Assembly: GCA_043557195.1 (NCBI GenBank)
Contig: CP121314.1
Location: 3,038,001-3,102,000 of the forward strand
From: Jejuia sp043557195
GTDB taxonomy: Bacteria > Bacteroidota > Bacteroidia > Flavobacteriales > Flavobacteriaceae
Direction: 5' to 3'
Length of the DNA: 64,000 bases
Below the pieces are notes generated by a model, which worked only from the letters and a program-made list of their open reading frames with translations, was not told the origin of the DNA and ran no database searches. Positions 1 to 7,667 of this stretch are shown here, one piece after another. Every line of letters starts with the position of its first letter. Position 1 is the first letter of the stretch. Made by a program: the position numbers and the translations under genes.

Positions 1-203
1 TAGTATGTTTTAATGGAAAATCATATCATATTGTAAATGGTTATGTAGTTATGATTCTGGAAAAAGCTGAATCGCATAAAGATGGAGAGTTTACCTTTAT
101 TACCAAAGGAAAAATTCAATTTCAATCAGAAGCAGCAGAGTGCTATTATAAAGATATGCACATAAAGAAATTGTCTGCATTACCAGATTTTCTTAAAAAA
201 TAG
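1..203 (+). CDS. C-terminal end of a DUF1080 (3-keto-disaccharide hydrolase-like) protein, partial
   Basis: An open frame enters from the left edge (first full codon at 3) and stops at 201-203, leaving about 66 residues. The end of the peptide (GKIQFQSEAAECYYKDMHIK, then KLSALP) has the typical finish of DUF1080 domains: a beta-strand with a Q-S-E turn and a Y-Y/R-D-I-x-I-K strand. These domains have a concanavalin-like fold and are common in secreted proteins of algal-polysaccharide loci; some act on 3-keto-glycosides. Its stop overlaps the end of the convergent sulfatase remnant by 11 bp. The family call rests only on the last strands, so it is moderate. The start and any signal peptide lie outside the window. 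Confidence 0.55.
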   Translation, partial: VCFNGKSYHIVNGYVVMILEKAESHKDGEFTFITKGKIQFQSEAAECYYKDMHIKKLSALPDFLKK

Positions 204-1408
204 TTTGAGATTTTTTAAGATTTAATGATTTTTTTCTGTTCTCTTGTAGTCTCTTTTCTTCTTTGATAACATTTTCCTTGTGTGGATCAAACCATTGAGG
301 GTCTATATTTTTTGAATCCCAAACTTTATAGGCATTATTTAGGTTTTCAACTATTTCAGGATGGTTATCTGAAATATCATAGCGCTCATAACTGTCTTTT
401 TCCAAATCAAATAATAGTATTTTGTCCTTGTATGCGCTTTTATAAAGCTTGTAGTTTCCTTTTCTAACTGCATATTCAAACCCACCAACAGAACGCCAAA
501 ATAGCATCTCATGAGGAGATTCATCATTTTCATTATTTATGTATGGTAACAAATTTTCACCTTCTAATTGCGCTTCCTTTGAAACATCTCCACCAGCAGC
601 GGCTAAAAGGGTTGGGTATAAATCTAAAGAGATAATTGGTTTATCATAAACTTGTTTTGAACGTATTTGTTCTGGCCAACTGATGAAGAAAGGCACTCTT
701 ATCCCACCTTCAAAAATCATCCCTTTGTGCCCTCGAAATGGTCTATTATCTGCATGCTCGGTTCTACCACCATTATCGCTTAAAAAAACTACAATTGTAT
801 TGTCTTTAATATTGTTTGCAACTAATGTTGAATCTATTTTTCCTATGCAGTGGTCTACACCATTTACCATGGCACCGTAAACGCTTCTGCCAGCATATTC
901 AATATGCTTGGTATTTTCTAAATATTGTTGTGTAGCGTGGTCAGGCGCATGAGGTGCGTTATATGCTAGATAGATGAAGAATGGTTTTTCATCTTTTTTA
1001 GTAATAAAATCTATAGCTTCCTGAGTAAAATCGTTTGTTAAATATGAAAGTTGGTCTTCTGGAACAGCCTTACCATTTCTGTATACTGTCTGAATTTCAT
1101 TTTTGGAAGTACCCCAATAATTCATGCCTCCTCCGGGAAAACCAAACCAGTGATCGAAACCTTGTTTTGACGGGTGTAAATTTGGATGATCGCCTAAGTG
1201 CCATTTACCTATTGCACTGGTGCGATACCCCTGTTCTTTTAATGCTTCGGAAATCATTTTTTCAGAAAGTGGAGTACCCACAGTATCATCATTTTCTTCT
1301 TTGTATGGCATATTACAATCATGTCCAAAACGCGCTTGATAACGCCCGGTCATAATACCCGCGCGTGAAGGGCTGCAATAAGGATGAGACACATAACCAG
1401 AAACAAAT
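193..1408 (-). pseudogene. Type I sulfatase (S1 family), N-terminally truncated
   Basis: Formylglycine-dependent sulfatase remnant. It begins almost directly at the active-site signature (SHPYCSPSRAGIMTGRYQ; C-S-P-S-R with the modified Cys) and keeps the downstream landmarks GKWHLGDHP, APHAPDHA and SDNGG. Missing are the signal peptide and the first 60-80 residues with the metal-binding Asp-Asp pair that every S1 enzyme needs. The only possible start is a TTG at 1422, inside sequence that in another frame encodes the neighbouring esterase. The join lies near 1400-1408. The rest of the frame is intact to a normal C-terminus, so the loss is recent or reflects a collapsed assembly. As it stands it should be inactive. 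The S1 subfamily is not assigned. Confidence 0.8.
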
Positions 1409-2054
1409 CGTCTTTTCCACAATCAAAACGTAATCTTGGTAAGTTTTTTTTGTTGTTTAGAATCGTTTTTAAAACAGAAACTTCATCAAGTTCTGCGTTT
1501 GGATAAACATCTTGCTGTTCTTCTACAAAGAGCGGCATTTGGTTAATATGTGTTATTGAAGAATGTGCAGAAATGGCTTTAAAAATATTGGGGTGTTTTG
1601 CTCCTAAATGAAGCGCTCCATAACCTCCCATAGATAAACCAGAGATAAAGAAAGAGGAGTTGTTTGAAGTAGCATCTATATTTTCTAAAACAGCATGTCT
1701 TACATCATCCACAATCCATTTTTCAAAGTTTTTATCATTATGTGGCAAATATGCAGAACCATCACCCCACAAACCATCGGAAGGCATTGCAATTATAAAA
1801 GGATTTATTTCTCCATTGTCAATCATGTTTTGAGCTGTAAAATGCACGCCGGCTTTGTGTGCCCAAATCCATGCACTTCCATAAACACCATGCATCAAAA
1901 TAATTACGGGTAAGTCCTTGGCATTTTCAACATTAGGAACAAAAACGCAAATATCTCCACGTCCTTTAAGGTTGTTGGTTTTTACCGTGATGAACCTTAA
2001 ATTATTGCTTTCAAATTCTGGATTTGATATTTCGGTGGTTCTGAATTTACTCAT
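1350..2054 (-). pseudogene. Putative esterase (esterase D/FrmB-like alpha/beta hydrolase), C-terminally truncated
   Basis: Intracellular-type serine esterase of the alpha/beta-hydrolase fold with no signal peptide. The oxyanion/strand region (IILMHGVYGSAWIW) is followed by the nucleophile elbow G-L-S-M-G-G (Ser about 141) and the acid-residue region F-D-C-G-K-D-D at about 210-216. Homology ends two residues later, at about 1400-1408. The frame then runs through 16 meaningless residues that overlap the sulfatase remnant in another frame. The segment that would carry the catalytic His is gone, so the protein is probably dead. The ATG at 2054 is preferred over the TTG at 2066; it begins 1 bp after the upstream dehydrogenase stop, implying translational coupling. 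Family relatives include S-formylglutathione hydrolases and acetyl esterases. Confidence 0.75.
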
Positions 2055-2055
2055 A

Positions 2056-3174
2056 TTAAAAAACAATTACACCTTTTGCATTTTTCCCACTTAACATATC
2101 GTCAAAAGCTTGTTGTAAATTATCCAGGGTATAGGTGTTGGTAATCATTTCATCCAGCATTAAATCGCCTTTATCAAATAAAGCCTCTAGTTTTGGAAAA
2201 TCCATTTCTGGTCTTGCAGCACCATAAAGAGGATTGATATACTTTTTATCCCACTCAAACAAGCGCATATCTACGGTGATTTCTTCTTCAATACCACTAA
2301 CTTGAATCGCTGTACCTGCATTACGCACCATAGCTAAAGGTGCCACTCCTAATGCCGGAACTGCGGTACATTCAAAAGCAAAATCTGCGCCCCTGCCTCC
2401 TGTCATTTTTTTTACTTTGTCAGCGGCTTGCATCAATCCTTTGTCTTCTTTATCTGCAACAATGGTATCTGTTGCTCCAAATTCTTGCGCCATTTTCAAG
2501 CGATTTTCGTTGATGTCAATCGCAATTATTTTTGATGCTCCCGAAATTCTTGCAGCTTGAATGACGTTCAGTCCAACACCTCCTGTTCCTAAAACCACAA
2601 CAGAACTCCCCAAAGTTACGTTGGCCGTATTGAATACAGAGCCGCAGCCTGTCATTACTCCGCAACATATAATAGAGGCCGATTCAAAAGATAGCTTCTC
2701 ACTGTTTTTTTTTACACAAGCAGAAGATCTAACTAGTGAATATTCTGATAGTGTTCCAATATTGAAAGAGCGTTCAATTGGTTTTCCATTCCATGTTGTT
2801 CCTTCTATTGCTACATGACCACCAGGTAATTTACCAGCGTGATTTGCTATTACTGGAGAGTTTTGCTCACAAATATGCTGGTTGCCTTCTTGACATTGAA
2901 AACATGTATAACAAGGGGTTGCCCAATTTAGAATTACTTCGTCACCTGTCTGAACATTTTCTACATCCTCGCCAATAGCTTCAACTATTCCTGCACCTTC
3001 ATGACCTAAAACAATTGGCATACCCCAAGTCAATGAGTCATAATCAGTATGACAAAGCCCCGATGCTTTAAGCTTAACAAGTACTTCATCCTTTTTTGGT
3101 TGTTTAACTTCTATTTCTTGAATGGTGAATTTTCCATCTCCTACAGAAATGGCGGCTCTACATTTTATAGACAT
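2056..3174 (-). CDS. Zinc-dependent alcohol dehydrogenase, class III-like
   Basis: Medium-chain dehydrogenase/reductase of 372 residues, normal family length. Catalytic zinc ligands are visible in C41-H42-T-D and G57-H58-E59. The structural zinc lobe has the four-Cys pattern C88-x2-C91-x2-C94-x7-C102. The Rossmann motif is GTGGVGLNV. Such enzymes oxidise primary alcohols, or S-hydroxymethylglutathione in class III proper, with NAD. It heads a minus-strand unit with the truncated esterase, an arrangement like formaldehyde-detoxifying frmA-frmB pairs. That reading would fit demethylation of 6-O-methyl-galactose in red-algal galactans, but no P450 demethylase is in the window, so it is an inference only. 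The ATG at 3174 is clear. The exact substrate cannot be read from sequence. Confidence 0.85.
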   Translation of the reverse strand: MSIKCRAAISVGDGKFTIQEIEVKQPKKDEVLVKLKASGLCHTDYDSLTWGMPIVLGHEGAGIVEAIGEDVENVQTGDEVILNWATPCYTCFQCQEGNQHICEQNSPVIANHAGKLPGGHVAIEGTTWNGKPIERSFNIGTLSEYSLVRSSACVKKNSEKLSFESASIICCGVMTGCGSVFNTANVTLGSSVVVLGTGGVGLNVIQAARISGASKIIAIDINENRLKMAQEFGATDTIVADKEDKGLMQAADKVKKMTGGRGADFAFECTAVPALGVAPLAMVRNAGTAIQVSGIEEEITVDMRLFEWDKKYINPLYGAARPEMDFPKLEALFDKGDLMLDEMITNTYTLDNLQQAFDDMLSGKNAKGVIVF

Positions 3175-3544
3175 GTATTAAAGTTTTGATGATGGTAAAA
3201 TTAACTCTAAGGATAACTATTTTACTAACGGATAATGTACAAATATTAATCAATAATGACTGATATAGAAAAGAAATTTTAGGTGAAATCTTATTCGGAA
3301 TTAATGATTTTGTTCAATTTGAATAAAGAAAACTTATACATGAACTGAAAATACAAATAGAAAAACCATTTGTTCTATTAATTGGAACATACAAAAAGTT
3401 ATTTTTTTAAAAAAAAGAAGATATTCGCTATGTACAATTATGTTATTAGCAAAGTTTAAAAATACAACAGAATAGAGTTGTTCAAAAATATAGAAGAGAC
3501 AGAATTAATTTTGTTAATTTTGAGTTAGTTAGTTTTTAGTAGTT
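3175..3544. other. Intergenic region, no gene seen
   Basis: About 370 bases of strongly AT-rich sequence between the alcohol dehydrogenase start and the LacI terminator. I see no open frame with coding character, no tRNA and no long repeat. It presumably holds the dehydrogenase promoter, but no clear TTTG/TAnnTTTG pair stands out. A weak TGTTC...GAACA pair at 3371-3389 resembles a LacI half-site but has the wrong spacing. Confidence 0.5.
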
Positions 3545-3572
3545 AAAAAGCGGGTTAGTTACCCGCTTTTTT
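3545..3572. terminator. Rho-independent terminator at the end of the LacI gene
   Basis: Perfect 11-bp stem: AAAAAGCGGGT at 3545-3555, loop TAGTT, ACCCGCTTTTT at 3561-3571. The GC core is flanked by A and T runs, so it can work in both directions. It overlaps the LacI stop codon and would end the minus-strand regulator transcript. Confidence 0.85.
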
Positions 3573-4599
3573 AGTTAATTCTTTTAGAAGAAGCTCTCAC
3601 AATGAGCTCAGGTTTTAGAATCATTTTATTTAATGTAACAGGTTCGTCTGGATTAGCAACTCTTCTCAGAAATGTTTCCGCCGCTAGTCTTCCTATTTCT
3701 TCACTATGTTGTTCCACAGATGAAATTCCAGGACTTACTATCTCAGAAAAAGGTTCGTTACTAAAGCCAACAAGCGCAATATCTTCAGGAACTTTAATGT
3801 TTTGTGCTTTCATCTCTTCAAGAGCGCCAAGCGCTGCATAATCTCCTGAAACATAAATGCCATCAGGTCTCACTGGTAGATCAAGAAGTTTTCTCATTAT
3901 TTCTCTACCGTCGGCTTTTCTCAAGTTGCACTCATAAATTAAATTTTCCTCAAAAGGTAAATTATGTTTATCAAGAGCATCAATATATCCTCTAATTCGG
4001 TTTTTATAAATTCTTGTATGGCTAAAACCGCCTATATGTGCAATACGTTTACAACCTTGTTTAACTAGATGTTCAATAACAATATGGCTACTCATATAAT
4101 CATCAATACCAATGTAATCTACATTTAAATCATTTTCACCACGATCAAATAAAATTAAAGGCACGCCTTTTTGCTTTACCTTATTATAGTAGTCAAGTTT
4201 TATGGTTTCATTGGCCATCGAAGCAATAATGCCATCAACTTGAGTAAAAAGTAGCGCCTCAATACTGTGGCATTCCTTTTTATATGATTCGTTAGATTGT
4301 GTAATAATAACATTGTATCCCTTCTCATTAAGCACTTCCTCTATTTTTTCAATAATTGAAGAAAAGAAATTACTATTAGCTCTAGGAATGATAACACCTA
4401 CCAAATTGCTTTTTCCTTTTCTAAGAGCTGTTGCAATATGGTTAGGTTGGTAATTTAAATTTTCGGCTACTTGCAATACGGCTGCTTTGGTTTGCTTGCT
4501 AATCCTAGGGTGGTTATTTAAGGCTTTAGAAACTGCTGAAGGCGTGATACCCAAAACATTTGCAATATCTTTTATGGTTGATTTTTTTTTATTAGCCAA
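3571..4599 (-). CDS. LacI-family transcriptional regulator of the sugar-acid operon
   Basis: LacI/GalR repressor of 342 residues. The N-terminal helix-turn-helix (TIKDIANVLGITPSAVSKAL, residues about 8-27) and hinge helix (YQPNHIATALRKGKSNLVG) are followed by a periplasmic-binding-protein-type effector domain (VGVIIP, DGIIAS, HIGGF, DGIYVSGDYAALGALE, GISSVEQ). It is divergent from the lgoD-kdgK-kdgA-uxaA-uxaB operon, and near-identical palindromes lie just upstream of both genes (4612-4633 and 4770-4795). This is the classical layout of a self-regulating local repressor. The inducer is unknown; a pathway intermediate such as KDG, KDPG or a hexuronate is likely. The ATG at 4599 is well placed before the DNA-binding domain. 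Confidence 0.92.
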   Translation of the reverse strand: MANKKKSTIKDIANVLGITPSAVSKALNNHPRISKQTKAAVLQVAENLNYQPNHIATALRKGKSNLVGVIIPRANSNFFSSIIEKIEEVLNEKGYNVIITQSNESYKKECHSIEALLFTQVDGIIASMANETIKLDYYNKVKQKGVPLILFDRGENDLNVDYIGIDDYMSSHIVIEHLVKQGCKRIAHIGGFSHTRIYKNRIRGYIDALDKHNLPFEENLIYECNLRKADGREIMRKLLDLPVRPDGIYVSGDYAALGALEEMKAQNIKVPEDIALVGFSNEPFSEIVSPGISSVEQHSEEIGRLAAETFLRRVANPDEPVTLNKMILKPELIVRASSKRIN

Positions 4600-4611
4600 T
4601 TTTTATATACT

Positions 4612-4633
4612 TTTGTTCCAACGTTTGAACAAA
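4612..4633 (-). promoter_or_regulatory. LacI operator in the regulator's own promoter
   Basis: A 22-bp near-palindrome, TTTGTTCCAACGTTTGAACA plus two A, with one mismatched pair and the central ACGT typical of LacI-family sites. It starts 13 bp upstream of the regulator ATG. It matches the perfect palindrome in front of the divergent operon, so autorepression is likely. Confidence 0.8.
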
Positions 4634-4658
4634 GATAATGTTTTTTATCGAGTTCAAA
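4630..4658 (-). promoter_or_regulatory. Putative promoter of the LacI gene
   Basis: On the minus strand TATCTTTG (4637 to 4630) matches the Bacteroidota -7 element TAnnTTTG exactly. A TTTG (4658 to 4655) lies 17 bp upstream as a possible -33 element; the spacer is slightly short. The TTTG of the -7 box is shared with the edge of the operator. Confidence 0.5.
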
Positions 4659-4767
4659 ATTGAAACCAACTAAATATAACTTCAGAAAACTCCATTATTT
4701 AATTGACCTTGTAAATAATTTACATTTCATTTTTAATAGGAATTTTATGCTTTATTTTTTAGTTTTT

Positions 4768-4795
4768 TCAATTTGTTCAAACGTTTGAACAAATT
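4768..4795 (+). promoter_or_regulatory. Perfect LacI operator overlapping a -7-like element of the catabolic operon
   Basis: Positions 4770-4795 are a perfect 26-bp palindrome centred on A-A-C-G-T-T; its core is GTTCAAACGTTTGAAC. It ends 12 bp before the first gene's ATG (4808). TCAATTTG at 4768-4775 resembles the -7 consensus TAnnTTTG with one mismatch, and its TTTG is the operator edge, the same overlap as on the regulator side. Binding would therefore block RNA polymerase at both promoters. The operator is secure; the -7 assignment is weaker and no good -33 box is visible. Confidence 0.8.
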
Positions 4796-4807
4796 TATTT
4801 TATATAT

Positions 4808-5821
4808 ATGAAATATATAGTTTGCGAAAAACCAGGTGAGTTTTTATTAAAGGAAAAAGATGCACCAACGCGAAAATCAGGAGAAGCCTTATTACAAATT
4901 AATAAAGTAGGTATTTGTGGGACGGATTTACATGCCTATGGAGGAAACCAAGCGTTTTTTACGTACCCAAGAATTTTAGGTCACGAATTAGCTTCTGAAG
5001 TTTTAGAAATTGATGACAATCCTCAAGGTATAAAGGCAGGTGATAAGGTAGTTATTATGCCATATATAAGTTGTGGTAAATGTATTGCTTGTAGAAATGG
5101 TAAAACTAACTGTTGTACTGATATTACCGTTTTAGGAGTTCATGGAGATGGTGGTATGCAAGAACAAATTACCGTTCCAACCAATATATTATTAAAAGCA
5201 AATAATCTTTCGGATGATGAAATGGCCATTGTAGAACCTTTGGCAATTGGTGCCCACGCGGTGAGAAGAGCTAATGTTAAGGATGGGGAATTTGTAGTAG
5301 TTGTAGGTTGCGGCCCCATTGGTATTGGTATTATGAAATTGGCTCAAATTGAAGGAGCTAAAGTTATTGCTATCGATATGAATGAAGAAAGACTAGCTTA
5401 TGCAAAAGATAAAATAGGTGTAGATTATGTTGTAAAAGCTGGTGAGACTGCAGTAAAGGAAGTTTCAGATATTACAAATGGTGAATTGGCCACGGCTGTA
5501 TTTGATGCTTCTGGAAATAAATACGCTTTGGAAGCTTGTCCAGATTACATGTCTCATGGTGGGCGTTTTATTTTGGTTGGTTTGTCAAAAGGTGAACTAA
5601 CGTATACGCATCCAAAAGTACACGCTAAAGAAATGACCTTAATGTGCAGTAGAAATGCAACAACCGAAGATTTTGAGCACGTCATTAGCGTGTTGGATCA
5701 ATTTCCTACCGATTCTTTTATTACACATAATGTGCCTTACACTGAAATGATAGCCAATTTTGACAGTTGGCTAAAACCCGAAACGGGGGTAATTAAGGCA
5801 ACAGTAGATTTTAAACTATAA
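4808..5821 (+). CDS. Zinc-dependent dehydrogenase, LgoD-like (probable L-galactonate 5-dehydrogenase)
   Basis: Medium-chain dehydrogenase of 337 residues. The catalytic zinc site is C-G-T-D-L-H (Cys37) with GHE, the structural zinc Cys cluster is C-G-K-C-I-A-C...C, and the Rossmann motif is VVGCGPIGIG. Length and layout match the COG1063 polyol/sugar-acid group containing E. coli LgoD (YjjN), which oxidises L-galactonate to D-tagaturonate. It is the first gene after the LacI operator, in an operon with uxaB, uxaA, kdgK and kdgA and without a uronate isomerase. A dehydrogenase feeding tagaturonate is exactly the step the operon otherwise lacks. The substrate is inferred from context; an L-idonate or L-threonine dehydrogenase cannot be excluded on sequence alone. 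Confidence 0.75.
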   Translation: MKYIVCEKPGEFLLKEKDAPTRKSGEALLQINKVGICGTDLHAYGGNQAFFTYPRILGHELASEVLEIDDNPQGIKAGDKVVIMPYISCGKCIACRNGKTNCCTDITVLGVHGDGGMQEQITVPTNILLKANNLSDDEMAIVEPLAIGAHAVRRANVKDGEFVVVVGCGPIGIGIMKLAQIEGAKVIAIDMNEERLAYAKDKIGVDYVVKAGETAVKEVSDITNGELATAVFDASGNKYALEACPDYMSHGGRFILVGLSKGELTYTHPKVHAKEMTLMCSRNATTEDFEHVISVLDQFPTDSFITHNVPYTEMIANFDSWLKPETGVIKATVDFKL

Positions 5822-5861
5822 ATACTAATAACTATAACTAATTTTTTAATTAACAAAAACA

Positions 5862-6908
5862 ATGGCAAAAGTAGTAACATTTGGAGAGATCATGCTAAGA
5901 TTAGCTCCACACGGATTTTTAAGATTTTCACAATCAACATCTTTTGATGTAATTTATGGAGGTGGAGAAAGTAATGTAGCTGTATCATTAGCAAATTATG
6001 GAGTTCCAGTAGATTTTGTAACACGTTTACCGAAAAATGATATTGGTGAATGTGCTTTAATGGAAATGCGTAAAAGAGGTGTTGGAACAGACAAGATTAT
6101 TTACGGTGGTGACCGTTTAGGGATTTATTTTTTAGAAACAGGTGCTGTAAACCGTGGAAGTAAAGTAGTGTATGACCGAGCACATTCAGCTCTAGCTGAA
6201 ATTGAAGCTGGTATGGTAGATTGGGATGCTGCCTTTGAAGGAGCAACTTGGTTTCACTGGACAGGAATTACACCTGCAGTATCTCAGGGTGCAGCAGATG
6301 CATGTTTAGAGGCTGTAAAAGTAGCTAGTGCAAAAGGACTTACTATTTCTACAGATTTGAACTATCGTCAAAAACTATGGAAATATTGTGATGAAGCACA
6401 TAGAGAAACTGTAATGACAGAATTGACGTCTTACTGTGATATTATATTAGGTAATGAAGAAGATGCTGAAAAGCACTTTGGTATTAAGCCTGAAGGTTTG
6501 GATATTACTACTCAAGGCGAGCATGTAAAAGGTGAGGCCTTCTTATCTGTATGTGATCAAATGTTGAAGAAGTTCCCAAGAGCTAAAAAGGTAATTACAA
6601 CTTTAAGAGGTTCTATTTCTGCATCTCATAATACATGGGCAGGAGTTTTGTATGATGGAGAAACTTTATATGAATCTCCTCAATATCAAATAACAGACAT
6701 TGTTGACCGTGTAGGTGGAGGTGATAGTTTTATGGGAGGTTTAATCTATGGATTAATAGAATATGAAGGAGATGATCAAAAAGCATTAAACTTTGCTGTA
6801 GCAGCTTCATGCTTAAAGCATACTATTAAAGGTGATGCTAACCTTTCAACCATTGATGAGGTAAAGAAATTAATGAGTGGTGATGCTTCAGGGCGTGTAG
6901 CTAGATAA
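5862..6908 (+). CDS. kdgK: 2-keto-3-deoxygluconate kinase (PfkB family)
   Basis: Ribokinase/PfkB-fold sugar kinase of 348 residues that phosphorylates KDG to KDPG with ATP in the cytoplasm. The N-terminal substrate segment VTFGEIMLRLAP and YGGGESNVAVSLA is typical of KdgK. The C-terminal PfkB signature DRVGGGDSFMGG (about residues 282-293) holds the catalytic Asp and the anion hole. It is 40 bp after the dehydrogenase and 81 bp before kdgA; that gap folds into a strong hairpin. The kinase joins the altronate branch and, in principle, the alginate branch at KDG. Assignment is strong because its partner aldolase is adjacent. Confidence 0.92.
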   Translation: MAKVVTFGEIMLRLAPHGFLRFSQSTSFDVIYGGGESNVAVSLANYGVPVDFVTRLPKNDIGECALMEMRKRGVGTDKIIYGGDRLGIYFLETGAVNRGSKVVYDRAHSALAEIEAGMVDWDAAFEGATWFHWTGITPAVSQGAADACLEAVKVASAKGLTISTDLNYRQKLWKYCDEAHRETVMTELTSYCDIILGNEEDAEKHFGIKPEGLDITTQGEHVKGEAFLSVCDQMLKKFPRAKKVITTLRGSISASHNTWAGVLYDGETLYESPQYQITDIVDRVGGGDSFMGGLIYGLIEYEGDDQKALNFAVAASCLKHTIKGDANLSTIDEVKKLMSGDASGRVAR

Positions 6909-6912
6909 ACTA

Positions 6913-6980
6913 ATGTTTATAAGTTTAATCGTTGAGTTGTTTATTCGATTCAACGATTAAACGAATAAACGCATAAACAT
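6913..6980 (+). other. Structured kdgK-kdgA intergenic region with nested and competing hairpins
   Basis: Three inverted repeats are packed into the 81-bp gap. The outer pair is ATGTTTAT (6913-6920) with ATAAACAT (6973-6980). The inner pair is a perfect 13-bp stem (6923-6935 with 6950-6962) around a 14-nt loop. A competing 9-bp pair is GTTTATTCG (6938-6946) with CGAATAAAC (6962-6970). There is no U-tract, so this is not a simple terminator. It may set relative expression of the two genes by RNA processing or stability, or be a palindromic genomic repeat. kdgA starts 10 bp after it. Confidence 0.75.
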
Positions 6981-6989
6981 TTATAAAAA

Positions 6990-7658
6990 ATGGCACAATT
7001 TTCAAGATTAGAAGTTGCAGCGGCAATGAAAGAAACAGGAATGATTCCTTTGTTTTTTAGTCAAGATATAGAATTAAGTAAAAACGTATTAAAAGCATGT
7101 TATGATGGTGGTGCTCGTTTAATGGAGTTTACCGCTCGTGGTGATTTTGCTCACGAAGTTTTTGGTGAATTAACCAAATACGCAGTTGCAGAATTACCTG
7201 GAATGATAATGGGGGTTGGTTCGGTTACCGACGCAGGACAAGCATCGTTATTCATGTCCTTAGGAGCTAACTTTGTAGTAACACCTGTTTTAAGAGAGGA
7301 TATTGCAATAGCTTGTAACCGTAAAAAAGTACTATGGTCTCCGGGATGTGGAACATTAACTGAAATTACAAGAGCAGAGGAGCTAGGTTGCGAAATCGTA
7401 AAATTATTCCCTGGGGATATTTACGGACCTCAATTCGTAAAAGGTGTTAAAGGTCCACAACCATGGACGTCAATTATGCCAACTGGTGGTGTTTCCCCAA
7501 CTGAAGAAAACCTTAAAGGTTGGTTTGATGCAGGTGTAACTTGTGTTGGAATGGGATCAAAATTAATTTCAAAAGAAATTATAGCCAATAAAGATTATGC
7601 TAAACTAGAGCAAGATGTTAAGGATGCGCTTGCTATTGTAAAAGCAGTTAGAAAATAA
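6990..7658 (+). CDS. kdgA: KDPG aldolase (2-dehydro-3-deoxyphosphogluconate aldolase)
   Basis: Class I aldolase of 222 residues, normal for Eda/KdgA, cleaving KDPG to pyruvate and glyceraldehyde-3-phosphate. Visible landmarks are the ARLMEFTARG strand (catalytic Glu region), the GVGSVTDAGQ phosphate/glycine loop, the Schiff-base Lys in E-I-V-K-L-F-P-G (about residue 137) and the C-terminal MPTGGVSPTEENLKGW phosphate loop. It follows kdgK after the hairpin region and precedes uxaA by 9 bp. It is the final step of the operon's sugar-acid route. Residues around the catalytic Glu are slightly diverged, but all key elements remain. Confidence 0.92.
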   Translation: MAQFSRLEVAAAMKETGMIPLFFSQDIELSKNVLKACYDGGARLMEFTARGDFAHEVFGELTKYAVAELPGMIMGVGSVTDAGQASLFMSLGANFVVTPVLREDIAIACNRKKVLWSPGCGTLTEITRAEELGCEIVKLFPGDIYGPQFVKGVKGPQPWTSIMPTGGVSPTEENLKGWFDAGVTCVGMGSKLISKEIIANKDYAKLEQDVKDALAIVKAVRK

Positions 7659-7667
7659 ATAAATTAG

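Noticed and set aside
1035..1355. 106-codon plus-strand frame within the sulfatase remnant
   Set aside because: Antisense to recognisable sulfatase motifs, so it is a shadow frame.
3371..3389. TGTTC...GAACA as an extra LacI operator
   Set aside because: Spacing is 9 rather than 8 bp and the centre lacks ACGT; in such AT-rich DNA it is likely chance.
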